A DNA stretch of 64,000 nt from Streptomyces sp. CB03234 (lineage in GTDB: Bacteria > Actinomycetota > Actinomycetes > Streptomycetales > Streptomycetaceae). The stretch covers positions 62,001-126,000 of the forward strand of contig NZ_LIYH01000010.1 in assembly GCF_001905885.1 (NCBI RefSeq), read 5' to 3'. How positions within the stretch are numbered: the first letter of the stretch is position 1; each line of letters starts with the position of its first letter. This document shows, one piece after another, positions 40,347 through 48,003 of the stretch. Both the position numbers and the translations under genes were made by a program. Under the pieces are notes generated by a model. That model had not been told where the DNA came from and searched no databases. It worked only from the letters and a program-made list of their open reading frames with translations.

Positions 40347-40853
40347 TCAGCTGGTGTAGAAGCGCTTCACGGCTTTGAGGAACTCCTTGGCGTCGAGCCG
40401 CCCGTTCCCGTCCTTGTCGAGTCGCGCGAAGAACTCCCCGGCGTCGTCGCCGGTCATGCCCAGGAAGCCGGCCGCCCGCAGGAACTCGTCCCGGTCGATC
40501 GTGCCGTCGTCGTCGGCGTCGAGCACCTCGAACAGCGTCCTGGACACATCACCCTTGCCCTGACGTTCCGGGGAGCGGAAGGCGGGGGAGGTGCGGGCCG
40601 CCACGTACTCCTCGGCGGACAGGACCCCGTCCCCGTCGTCGTCCGCGATCGAGAGCAGGAAGTCGAACTGTTCGTCGTTGGCTTCCAGCAGGGCGCGGCC
40701 CTTGTCCGCGTCCTCCGGGACGCCCAGCTCGGTCAGCAGCCTGCGCGGGGCCCGCATGAAGTCGTCCCGGTCGACGGATCCGTCGCCGTCCGCGTCCATG
40801 CGCTGGAACTCCTGGACGGCGGAAAGCCTGGCCTTGTCGGTGATGTCGGTCAT
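40347..40853 (-). CDS. Four-EF-hand calcium-binding protein (calerythrin/calsymin-like)
   Basis: The 168-residue protein has four 12-residue EF loops: DADGDGSVDRDD, DDDGDGVLSAEE, DADDDGTIDRDE and DKDGNGRLDAKE. The last three end with the canonical Glu and the first with Asp, so all could bind calcium. There is no signal peptide or membrane segment, so it is a cytosolic sensor or buffer. ATG 40853 is chosen because the conserved region starts there; a frame to 41027 would overlap tgmB. It lies 47 bases after the tgmB stop on the same strand and may be co-transcribed with the graspetide genes. Confidence 0.9.
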   Translation of the reverse strand: MTDITDKARLSAVQEFQRMDADGDGSVDRDDFMRAPRRLLTELGVPEDADKGRALLEANDEQFDFLLSIADDDGDGVLSAEEYVAARTSPAFRSPERQGKGDVSRTLFEVLDADDDGTIDRDEFLRAAGFLGMTGDDAGEFFARLDKDGNGRLDAKEFLKAVKRFYTS

Positions 40854-40900
40854 ATGAGGGAGCCTGCCAGCCGCGGGGCCGCCGACCGGCGAGCCGTCGG

Positions 40901-41845
40901 TCAGGTTCGCCCTGACGAGTGATCGGGACCGGCCAGCCAGGAGGCGACCGCCCCGGCGATCGGCTGGCCGGTCTCCAGCTCCACGAACCCGAACTGCCCG
41001 CCCTGGTTGCACTCCAGGAACCACCACAGGCCTTCGGCGTCCTCGGCGAAGTCGAACGCGGCGTACGCGAGGCCGGCCAGGTCCGTGAACTCATGGACCG
41101 ACCGGGCGATCCGGTCGGGCACCCCGGCCGGCTCCCAGCGGTGCCCGGTGTCGCCGTAGCGCCCGTCGACCTGCCCGTCCGCACTGACCTTGCGGGCGGC
41201 GAACAACCGCCCGCCGACGTACGTCAGCCGGACGTCGGCGCGCTTGGGCACGTAACCCTGGAGCAGCGTGGGCCCGGCGGCGACCCCGGCGAAGTCCGTG
41301 CCGGGCTCCAGCAGCGTGGTGGGCAGCGCCACCGGCGGGTCGGTGCGCGGCGGCCCCGACAGGGACTTGACCACGACCCTCCCGTACCGCGCCGCGAACT
41401 CCTCCGCCACGCGCGGGAAGGTGGTGATGAGGGTGGGCGGCACGGCGAAGCCGCTGTGGTGCGCGACGCGCAACTGCCAGGGCTTGTACCGGGCCTGTGC
41501 CGCCTGCCGGGGGTGGTTCATCCAGCGCGCCGTGGTGGAGTACAGCATTCCGTACAGCGCCTGCCCGGTCTCGGCGCTCAGCCACTCCGAGGTGCCGGGG
41601 GCGTGCGCCGCGGGCTCGCCGGGTCTTCGCACCCATATGGAGCGCAGGGCCCGGGAGCCGACCATGCGCCCCCGCGCCGACAGGTAGCAGTGGAAGTCCC
41701 CGTGGACGTACTCGGCCGACAGGTCGGCCCCACCGGGCACATCGGCCGGATCCAGCCGCACGAGCGGCACGCCCCGCTCGTGCAGCTCGGCCACCACCAG
41801 GTCGGCCGTGACGTCCTGAGGGCTCGTCAGGATCAGTACGGTCAT
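40901..41845 (-). CDS. tgmB: ATP-grasp ligase of a graspetide (RiPP) pathway
   Basis: The 314-residue protein fits the ATP-grasp peptide maturase group (SAV_5884-type/TgmB). It has an N-terminal pre-ATP-grasp domain (MTVLILTSPQDVTADLVVAE, IWVRRPGEP) and an ATP-grasp core (RVVVKSLSGPPRTD with the nucleotide lysine, LLQGYVPKRADVRLTYVGGR, AFDFAEDAEGLWWFLECNQG with metal-binding Glu/Asn, and terminal FVELETGQPIAGAVASWL). Such enzymes form ester or amide links between side chains of Thr/Ser/Lys and Asp/Glu in a precursor. The precursor gene lies 23 bases upstream. No strong ribosome site precedes ATG 41845, so translation may be coupled to tgmA. Confidence 0.92.
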   Translation of the reverse strand: MTVLILTSPQDVTADLVVAELHERGVPLVRLDPADVPGGADLSAEYVHGDFHCYLSARGRMVGSRALRSIWVRRPGEPAAHAPGTSEWLSAETGQALYGMLYSTTARWMNHPRQAAQARYKPWQLRVAHHSGFAVPPTLITTFPRVAEEFAARYGRVVVKSLSGPPRTDPPVALPTTLLEPGTDFAGVAAGPTLLQGYVPKRADVRLTYVGGRLFAARKVSADGQVDGRYGDTGHRWEPAGVPDRIARSVHEFTDLAGLAYAAFDFAEDAEGLWWFLECNQGGQFGFVELETGQPIAGAVASWLAGPDHSSGRT

Positions 41846-41868
41846 CAGTCGCGCCGCCCGCCGGTCGC

Positions 41869-42063
41869 TCAGTCGTCGAAGTGCGTCTGGGAGCCGGCGG
41901 TGGACGTGGTCGTGCCGGCGGCCAGGAGCACCGCGCGGTCGCTGATCGCCGGACGCCCGTCGGGCAGGACGTTCAGCTGGAGCGCCGGGTCGTAGGTGTA
42001 GAGAGCGGTGACGTCCTCCGAAGCCTTCTGCGGACGCGCGTAGCTGCACGCGAACGGCTGCAT
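41869..42063 (-). CDS. tgmA: Graspetide precursor peptide
   Basis: The 64-residue peptide begins MQPFACSYARPQK, matching the leader signature PFxxxYA of ATP-grasp-modified RiPP precursors. It has a middle part (YDPALQLNVLPDGRPAISDR) and ends TTTSTAGSQTHFDD, a Thr/Ser-rich core closed by two Asp. In this family the ligase joins Thr or Ser hydroxyls to Asp carboxylates to make macrolactones; the likely donors here are the C-terminal Asp pair. ATG 42063 follows GGAGGG closely; an in-frame ATG at 42081 would add six residues with a poor site. It is followed by tgmB on the same strand and is divergent from the YchJ gene. Confidence 0.9.
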   Translation of the reverse strand: MQPFACSYARPQKASEDVTALYTYDPALQLNVLPDGRPAISDRAVLLAAGTTTSTAGSQTHFDD

Positions 42064-42192
42064 GATCCCTCCATCACTCATTCAACTTCGGTACATGTGA
42101 CGGTACGCGGCCAATGTGTAGGGATCTCACTACTCTCCGCTGCATTCCGGACACCGGATGGCCCGTCCGCCGCCGACCGGCAGAATGGACGT

Positions 42193-42678
42193 ATGTCCCG
42201 ACGCACCTCCGCCCGCCGCGCCACCCCCCGTCCGACCTCCCACAACGCCCGCTCCGGCGCTCGTCCGCAGCCCGCGCCCGAGGTGCGCGGCGACACCCCC
42301 TGCCCGTGCGGGCTGCCCGCCGCCTACGCGGCCTGTTGTGGCCGGTTTCACACCGGTGAGGCGCTCGCCCCGACCGCCGAGGCGCTGATGCGCTCCCGCT
42401 ACAGCGCCTTCGTCGTCCGCGACGAGCCGTACCTGCTGCGCACCTGGGCGCCGGCCACACGTCCCCGGAGCGTCGACTTCGACCCCGCCATGCGCTGGAC
42501 CGGCCTGGAGATCCTCGACACCACCGACGGCACCCTGTTCCACACCACCGGCACGGTCACCTTCGTCGCCCGCTACACCCACCAGGGCGAGCCGGGCGCG
42601 CTGCGCGAGCGCAGCCGGTTCGAGAAGACCGACGGCGCCTGGGTGTACGTGGACGGGACCTTCACCGACCAGGAGTAG
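42193..42678 (+). CDS. YchJ-family (UPF0225) SEC-C protein
   Basis: The 161-residue protein has a basic, low-complexity N-terminus of about 35 residues, then a SEC-C zinc motif (CPCGLPAAYAACCGRFH) and the YchJ core (ALAPTAEALMRSRYSAFVVR, LLRTWAPATRP, WTGLEILDTTDG, FVARYTHQGEPGALRERSRF). YchJ proteins are small, widespread and of unknown function. The C-terminal 17 bases overlap the end of the convergent MFS gene. The gene is divergent from tgmA with about 130 bases between starts. Confidence 0.9.
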   Translation: MSRRTSARRATPRPTSHNARSGARPQPAPEVRGDTPCPCGLPAAYAACCGRFHTGEALAPTAEALMRSRYSAFVVRDEPYLLRTWAPATRPRSVDFDPAMRWTGLEILDTTDGTLFHTTGTVTFVARYTHQGEPGALRERSRFEKTDGAWVYVDGTFTDQE

Positions 42679-44707
42679 CCGCCGCCAGGTCCTCCGCCAG
42701 CAGCCGCTTCGCGATCGCGTCCACCGCCGCCCGCAGCTCCGGGCCGCTGGGGCGGCCGCTCTCCCGCTCGATCTGCCCGGCCAGCCACTCCCCCCACGCC
42801 TCGCTGATCACCCGCGCCTCCCGCGCCCCCGCCTCGGTGTGCGAGAACAGGTGCCCGTCCCGCGTCAGGTACCCCTCCTCCACCATCCGGTCGAACACCG
42901 GCACCAGCACCTCCGGCGGCACCCGCCGGCGCGCCGCGATCAGGCCCAGGCTCGCGTGCCCCACCAGGCGGGTCAGCAGCTCCACCTGCATCACCGCCCA
43001 CGCGCCCGCCACGTCCAGGCGGGTGTCGGACGCCTCGATCACCTTCCGTACCGTGGTGACGTCCATCCGGCGCAGCAGCCTGCCCACCGACAGCTCCAGC
43101 AGCTTCGCCGAGTCCGCGGTCGCGACCGGCGACGAGAAGCCCTCGCCCATGTCGGGCGCCGTCGCCCTCGCCGTGTCGCGCAGCCTCACCTGCTTGAGGA
43201 ACAGCGCCACCACGAACCCGACGGCCGCCACCGGCACCGTCCACAGGAACACGGTGTGCAGGGTGTCCGCGTACGCCTCGACGACCGGCACGGCCTGGTC
43301 CGCCGGCAGCCCGTGCACCCCGGCCGGGCTCTGCGCCGCCCGCGCCAGCACCGCCGGGTCGGGCGCCCCGGCGACCGCGGCCGCCTCGCGCACGCCCTGC
43401 TCCAGGTTGGGCCGCAGCGCGTTGGCGTAGATCGTCCCGAAGACCGCCGTACCGAAGGACATGCCGAGGGTGCGGAAGAAGGTCACGCCCGAGGTGGCCG
43501 TGCCGAGGTCGGCGTACTCCACCGTGTTCTGCACGGCGATGGTCAGCACCTGCATGCACAGGCCGATCCCGATGCCGAGGACGAACATGTACAGGGACTC
43601 CAGCCAGGTGCCCGTCTCCCGTCCCATCAGGGACAGCAGGTAGAGCCCGACACCCATCACCAGCGACCCGACGACGGGGAAGATCCGGTACCGGCCGGTC
43701 TTGCTGACGACGTTGCCGCTGAAGACCGACGCGATCAGCAGGCCGATGACCATGGGCAGCGTACGGACGCCGGAGACGGTCGCCGAGTCGCCGTCGACGT
43801 ACTGGAGGTACGACGGCAGGAAGATCATCGCGCCGAGCATGGCGAAGCCCACGACGAAACTGAGCACCGAGCACACCGTGAACACCGGATTGCCGAACAA
43901 TCGCATCGGCAGCATCGGCTCGGCCGCACGCGTCTCGGCCACGCAGAACAGCGCCAGCGCGACGAGCCCGCCCGCGAACAGCCCGATGATGACCGGCGAG
44001 CCCCACGCGTACTCGTTGCCGCCCCAGCTCGTCGCCAGGATCAGCGCGCTCGCGCCGACCGCGACCAGCGCGATGCCCGGGTAGTCGATGACGGGGCGGG
44101 CCGTCGACCTGACGGCCGGGATGGTGCGGGCCGCGGCGAGGACCACGAGGACGGCGATGGGGACGTTGACGTAGAACGCCCAGCGCCAGGACGCGTGGTC
44201 GGTGAACAGCCCGCCCAGCAGCGGGCCGATCACCGTCGACACACCGAAGACCGCTCCGATCGCCCCCTGGTACTTGCCGCGCTCACGCAACGGGATGACG
44301 TCCGCGATCAGCGCCATGGCCGTCACCATGAGCCCGCCCGCGCCGATGCCCTGCACGCCCCGCCACAGGATCAGCAGCGGCATGTTGGCCGCCAGCCCGC
44401 ACAGGAACGATCCGGTGACGAAGACGACCGCCGAGATCTGGAAGACGACCTTGCGGCCGAAGAGGTCACCGAACTTGCCGACCAGCACGGTGGCGACCGT
44501 CTCCGCCAGCAGGTACGCCGTGACGACCCACGACATGTGCGCGGCGCCGCCCAGATCCGCCACGATCGTCGGCAGTGCCGTCCCGACGATCGTCTGGTCC
44601 AGCGCGGCCAGCAGGACACCCAGCATGATCGTCACGAAGACGATGGTGCGCTGCCGGGCGTCGAGCACCGGCGGAGCCGCCGGCACCGCTTGCGTGGTCG
44701 TCGTCAC
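42662..44707 (-). CDS. DHA2-family drug:H+ antiporter (14-TM MFS) with C-terminal cytosolic domain
   Basis: The 681-residue protein is an EmrB/QacA-type exporter. Helix 1 has LGVLLAALDQTIVGTALPTI, the MFS loop is GKFGDLFGRKVV, and helix 5 has the antiporter motif C GAVFGVSTVIGPLLGG. About 14 membrane segments end near residue 510. A further 160 residues form a soluble domain (ELSVGRLLRRMDVTTV, LLTRLVGHASLGLIAARRRV, YLTRDGHLFSHTEAGAREA) that looks like a winged-helix or MarR-like unit. That tail is found in several Streptomyces exporters; its role is unclear. The start is GTG 44707. Confidence 0.9.
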   Translation of the reverse strand: MTTTTQAVPAAPPVLDARQRTIVFVTIMLGVLLAALDQTIVGTALPTIVADLGGAAHMSWVVTAYLLAETVATVLVGKFGDLFGRKVVFQISAVVFVTGSFLCGLAANMPLLILWRGVQGIGAGGLMVTAMALIADVIPLRERGKYQGAIGAVFGVSTVIGPLLGGLFTDHASWRWAFYVNVPIAVLVVLAAARTIPAVRSTARPVIDYPGIALVAVGASALILATSWGGNEYAWGSPVIIGLFAGGLVALALFCVAETRAAEPMLPMRLFGNPVFTVCSVLSFVVGFAMLGAMIFLPSYLQYVDGDSATVSGVRTLPMVIGLLIASVFSGNVVSKTGRYRIFPVVGSLVMGVGLYLLSLMGRETGTWLESLYMFVLGIGIGLCMQVLTIAVQNTVEYADLGTATSGVTFFRTLGMSFGTAVFGTIYANALRPNLEQGVREAAAVAGAPDPAVLARAAQSPAGVHGLPADQAVPVVEAYADTLHTVFLWTVPVAAVGFVVALFLKQVRLRDTARATAPDMGEGFSSPVATADSAKLLELSVGRLLRRMDVTTVRKVIEASDTRLDVAGAWAVMQVELLTRLVGHASLGLIAARRRVPPEVLVPVFDRMVEEGYLTRDGHLFSHTEAGAREARVISEAWGEWLAGQIERESGRPSGPELRAAVDAIAKRLLAEDLAAATPGR

Positions 44708-44773
44708 GCTCGCAGCCTCACACCGGCGGACCGCACCCGCATGCGGGCACGGTCCGGACCGGTGACCGGCGCG

Positions 44774-45010
44774 TCAGAGTCCGATCTGGTAGCGGATGGC
44801 GCCGCGGTTCGCGGCCACCTTGTCGTACGGTCGCCGCGCCGTCGCGTTCGACTCGTGGGTGTTCCACTACACGCGCGTACAGCCCTGTTCGCGCGCCCAG
44901 ACCGGCACGGCGGCGATCAGCTCCCGGGCGACGCCCCCGCCGTCCAGCCGCGCGTGCATCCTTGAGCCCGCCTGGAACGCGCGCCAGGACCGCTCGTACA
45001 TCTCGGGCGG
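44774..45010 (-). pseudogene. GNAT acetyltransferase remnant
   Basis: Reading leftward in one frame gives PPEMYERSWRAFQAGS, ARLDGGGVARELIAAVPVWA, REQGCTRV, a TAG stop at 44869-44867, then WNTHESNATARRPYDKVAAN and RGAIRYQIGL before TGA at 44774. This is the C-terminal part of a GNAT N-acetyltransferase, where CTRVYWNTHE is usual; the Tyr codon has become TAG. The acetyl-CoA-binding strand normally between LDG and the ELIAAV helix is missing (about 35 residues), and the N-terminus is gone. It is a decayed gene between the MFS exporter and a small unknown gene. Confidence 0.8.
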
Positions 45011-45068
45011 CTCCACGGCGCTACGAGCGCGCGGCCCCTGCGGAAGGGCCGCCGCCCGGGCCCGGCGG

Positions 45069-45332
45069 TCAGCACCAGGCCGCCCGGCCCGGCCGCAGCA
45101 GCAGGCCCGGGTTGTACGCGCCGAGCACCTTGTTCGCCCTGGCCAGCGCCGCCAGCGCGTGCTCGCGGTCCGCCTGGTCCTCCGCGCACAGCGGTGCGCG
45201 GAACCGGTACACCTCGCGCGCCGCGCACTCGGCGTCGACCTCCGCCTGAAGGATGCCGATCGGCATGCACGCCCCGATGAGGGCGGCGACCCGGTCGGGG
45301 ATCGGGACGGGGACGAGGGGCGACGCGGTCAC
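45069..45332 (-). CDS. Small hypothetical protein
   Basis: The 87-residue protein runs from GTG 45332 to TGA 45069. It reads VAALIGACMPIGILQAEVDA in its first third and DREHALAALARANKVLGAYN near the end, and contains four cysteines. Third codon positions are nearly all G or C, as in neighbouring true genes, supporting coding. No ribosome site is obvious. I do not recognise a family or function. It is followed by the GNAT remnant on the same strand. Confidence 0.55.
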   Translation of the reverse strand: MTASPLVPVPIPDRVAALIGACMPIGILQAEVDAECAAREVYRFRAPLCAEDQADREHALAALARANKVLGAYNPGLLLRPGRAAWC

Positions 45333-45479
45333 GTGGAGTCCTTCACTGCTTGAGCCTGCTTGTGGCAGCCGTCAGTTTGCCGTTCTCCCTCCATGGGTAC
45401 AGCATCAAGTTCGCGTTTTCCCCAAAGGTTTGTATCTGTGCTGCAACCGTTTGCCCCGGGAGGCCGTCGACGGGACGGC

Positions 45480-46718
45480 TCAGCCACCGGTCCGCCGGCC
45501 GCCCGTCCTCGCGGTACGCAGGTGCAGCGCCCGCAGCACCGCCTCGGTCGCGAACCTGGACCGCGGGTCGGTGAGCTGGCCGCCGAAGCGGGCGTCCAGG
45601 TTGCGCATCCGGTAGCGCACGGTCTGGGGGTGGACGCCGAGCAGGGCGCCCATCTGCGCGGCCGTGCCACGGGTGTCCAGCCAGGTGCGCAAGGTCTCGA
45701 CCAGCCGGTCGCGGCGGGTCGGGGTGAGCCCGGCGAGCGGGGCGAGTTCGCGTTCGGCGAGCTGGTCGACGAGGGCGGGGTCGGCCAGCAGCCAGAGGGT
45801 GATCAGATGGTCGGCGCAGAAGGAGAGCGGGGCGTCCTCGATGACGCCCGCGTCGATCAGCTCCAGCACGCGCCGGGCCCAGCGCAGCGAGTCGGCGGCG
45901 GAAGCGGTGGGGACGGTGAGGCCGACGGCGGCGCGGGTCGTGGGGAGCGCCGCTTCCAGCACCCGTCTTCGTGCGTCGTCGAACGGGCCGGGGAGGAGCA
46001 GGTGCGGCTGAGGGTCGTTCAGGTCGACGAGGGCGTCGGCCAGGACATCGTTGTCGGTTCCGGACCGGGAGAGCCGGGCGGGGGAGCGGAGGGCGACCGG
46101 CGTGACCCGGTCGGGCAGTGGCCAGCCGGTCTGCTCGGCCAGCTCCGCGATGGCGGTGCGCGGCACGGGCGGCCCGGCGAGGACCAGGTGGAGCAGCCGC
46201 CTGCGTAACCCCTCGGACTGTTCGGCGGACTCCGCCCGTACCTGCAGGTAGCCCTCGCGGGACAGCGCCTCCAGCTCGTCGATGTACGCGAACAGCGCGT
46301 CGGCGAAGCTGAGCATCAGGCTGGGGGAGAGGTTGTAGCGCCGGCCGACCTTCTTGGCGCGCCGCAGCGCCACCCGGGCGCCCAGGCGGTAGGCCCCTTG
46401 CAGGTTCTCCAGGCTGCGCCCCTCGTACGCCTCGAACCGGCCGAACCTCCGGCACATCTCGTCGCGCAGGGTGGTGGGCGCGGCGGGCGAGGCGACCTGG
46501 TCGACGAAGGCGGAGATGTGCTCTTCGAGGCCGAGGCGGATCGCCTGGCCGTAGGGGCCCTTCAGGAGGCGGGCGTACTCGGGGTAGGCACGGGTGACCT
46601 CGATGCCTATCTCCTGGATCAGGCTGGGCAGTTCGGGCCGGATGATGGCGGCGAACTCCTGGGGGAGCGGCCCCAGTGGCTCGCCCGCGTCCGACGGCTG
46701 GGTGGTGGACCGGGGCAT
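45480..46718 (-). CDS. PucR-family transcriptional regulator
   Basis: The 412-residue protein ends with the PucR C-terminal helix-turn-helix (LVETLRTWLDTRGTAAQMGA, LGVHPQTVRYRMRNLDARFG). The N-terminal half is helical (FAAIIRPELPSLIQEIGIEV, RLGARVALRRAKKVGRRY, FADALFAYIDELEALSREGY), as in the Streptomyces regulators that lack a PucR receptor domain. ATG 46718 has AAGGAGGGG about nine bases upstream; a longer frame to 46976 adds only low-complexity residues. It is divergent from the secreted-protein genes leading into the mce operon, so it is a good candidate regulator of that locus, by position only. Confidence 0.88.
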   Translation of the reverse strand: MPRSTTQPSDAGEPLGPLPQEFAAIIRPELPSLIQEIGIEVTRAYPEYARLLKGPYGQAIRLGLEEHISAFVDQVASPAAPTTLRDEMCRRFGRFEAYEGRSLENLQGAYRLGARVALRRAKKVGRRYNLSPSLMLSFADALFAYIDELEALSREGYLQVRAESAEQSEGLRRRLLHLVLAGPPVPRTAIAELAEQTGWPLPDRVTPVALRSPARLSRSGTDNDVLADALVDLNDPQPHLLLPGPFDDARRRVLEAALPTTRAAVGLTVPTASAADSLRWARRVLELIDAGVIEDAPLSFCADHLITLWLLADPALVDQLAERELAPLAGLTPTRRDRLVETLRTWLDTRGTAAQMGALLGVHPQTVRYRMRNLDARFGGQLTDPRSRFATEAVLRALHLRTARTGGRRTGG

Positions 46719-47242
46719 GGCGGGTGGCCCCTCCTTCTCCGGGCGAACCGGTGGGGGAGGTGGTGGTGCGGGGGCGCGTGGGGGGAAGCGCTCCCACGGC
46801 GGACGGGGTTGAGCACTTCGTGGGTGCTGAACATAGACCAGGAGCCGCTGGGCGCGCATCAGTTCGGACCATGGCCGAAGGGGCGGGGCTCGGATCTGGC
46901 CGAAGCGCGACCGTCGCCGTCGCCCAGGGGTGGCCGACGCGGAGGCGCGGGGGCGGGAGTGCTCACTTCCGGACAAGAATCCCCGGCGATCTGTTGCCCC
47001 GGCGACAAGAAAATACCCATCGGTAAGAGTGCCGGGGAAAACTTACGGGCGAGTATTGCGCGGCCGGTTACTCACTCGTAGCGTCAAACGCGCAAGGTGC
47101 TCGACCTGGTGGCCGTCGAAAATTGGCCCCGCGTTCCGTGAAGTGAGCCGCTACCGCTTTTCCGCCGACGCGTACGAGCCGCATACGCGCCGGTGGGGAG
47201 CGGTCATCAGGTACGCCCGATCCCCGCAGGAGGGAACAGCCC
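46719..47242. other. Divergent intergenic region between PucR gene and mce-linked genes
   Basis: These 524 bases separate two divergent start codons. The left part has the PucR ribosome site and GC-rich sequence; the right part becomes less GC-rich from about 46985 (AAGAAAATACCCATCGGTAAG) and includes the candidate promoter at 47056-47084. No protein I recognise is encoded; open frames crossing it lack start signals. Confidence 0.6.
47056..47084 (+). promoter_or_regulatory. Candidate promoter for the secreted-protein gene at 47243
   Basis: TTGCGC (47056-47061) and TAGCGT (47079-47084) are 17 bp apart. The spacer contains GTTACTCACTCGTAGC, an imperfect palindrome (GTTAC/GTAGC) that could be an operator. 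The transcript would have a leader of about 150 bases. Confidence 0.4.
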
Positions 47243-47902
47243 GTGCGACGCATTACCAGAAGCAGAATCTCCGCCATTTCCGCCGCCGCATTACTGGCCG
47301 CCGCAGGAATGACCGCGACGAACGCCTCGGCCGCCCCCCAGGCCCAATGGACCGTCGCCAACCCCGCCGCCAATGACGCCTTCAGCGCCACGAACGTCTC
47401 CGGCGTCAACGCCGTCCTCACCAATGTGACCACCGGCGCCACCATCACCTGTTCCGTCTACGCCGCGACCGGCACGGCCGTGGACGGGGTGTACGCCAGT
47501 GGCACCGGACTGGCCACCATCAGCAGCGCCACGTTCGGCACGTCCGCGACCAAGTGCAACGGCCCGCTGGGGTCGAAGTGGGTCTCGTCGTCCGTCCAGG
47601 CCATGAAGCTCAACGGCGTCACGTACAGCGCCGGCGTCACCAAGGGCACGCTCACCGGCGTCAAGGTGTCCCTCACCGGCACCAGCCTGCTGGGCACCTG
47701 CAACGCGACGATCGAAGGGGCGGCGAACACCGGCAGCTACACCAACGCCACCGGTGTCCTGGAGATCGTGCCCGACACGACCCCCGCGCTCACCGTCACC
47801 AGCGCGACAGGCCAGTGCGCCAACCTGATCAAGACCGGTGACAAGGCGAAGTTCGGCGCCAAGTACAAGGTGACGCCGGTCATCACCGTCACCAGCCCGT
47901 AG
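47243..47902 (+). CDS. Secreted protein of unknown function
   Basis: The 219-residue protein starts at GTG 47243 after AGGAGGG and has a clear signal peptide (ISAISAAALLAAAGMTATNA, cleavage near ASAAP). The mature part is rich in Thr, Ser, Gly and Val (FSATNVSGVNAVLTNVTTGA, TSLLGTCNATIEGAANTGSY) with four cysteines, suggesting an all-beta extracellular protein. I recall similar proteins near Streptomyces mce loci, but no function. It stands upstream of the 515-residue secreted protein and the mce operon. Confidence 0.8.
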   Translation: MRRITRSRISAISAAALLAAAGMTATNASAAPQAQWTVANPAANDAFSATNVSGVNAVLTNVTTGATITCSVYAATGTAVDGVYASGTGLATISSATFGTSATKCNGPLGSKWVSSSVQAMKLNGVTYSAGVTKGTLTGVKVSLTGTSLLGTCNATIEGAANTGSYTNATGVLEIVPDTTPALTVTSATGQCANLIKTGDKAKFGAKYKVTPVITVTSP

Positions 47903-47930
47903 GCGTTCCACGGGCGGACCCGTACGGGTC

Positions 47931-47962
47931 GTGCGGTCGGCGAGCGCGAGCACCGGCCGCAC
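47931..47962 (+). terminator. Hairpin between the two secreted-protein genes
   Basis: GTGCGGTCGG (47931-47940) pairs with CCGGCCGCAC (47953-47962) with one mismatch. It lies 28 bases after the first stop and 41 bases before the next ATG, so it may be a terminator or an attenuator. Confidence 0.5.
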
Positions 47963-48003
47963 GGCCACGTCGGGCACGCCCACGGCGAGAGGCGGGTTGA
48001 CCG

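Noticed and set aside
46930..47376. Forward frame between PucR and the secreted protein
   Set aside because: It has no family signal, overlaps a better-supported secreted protein with signal peptide and crosses the candidate promoter.
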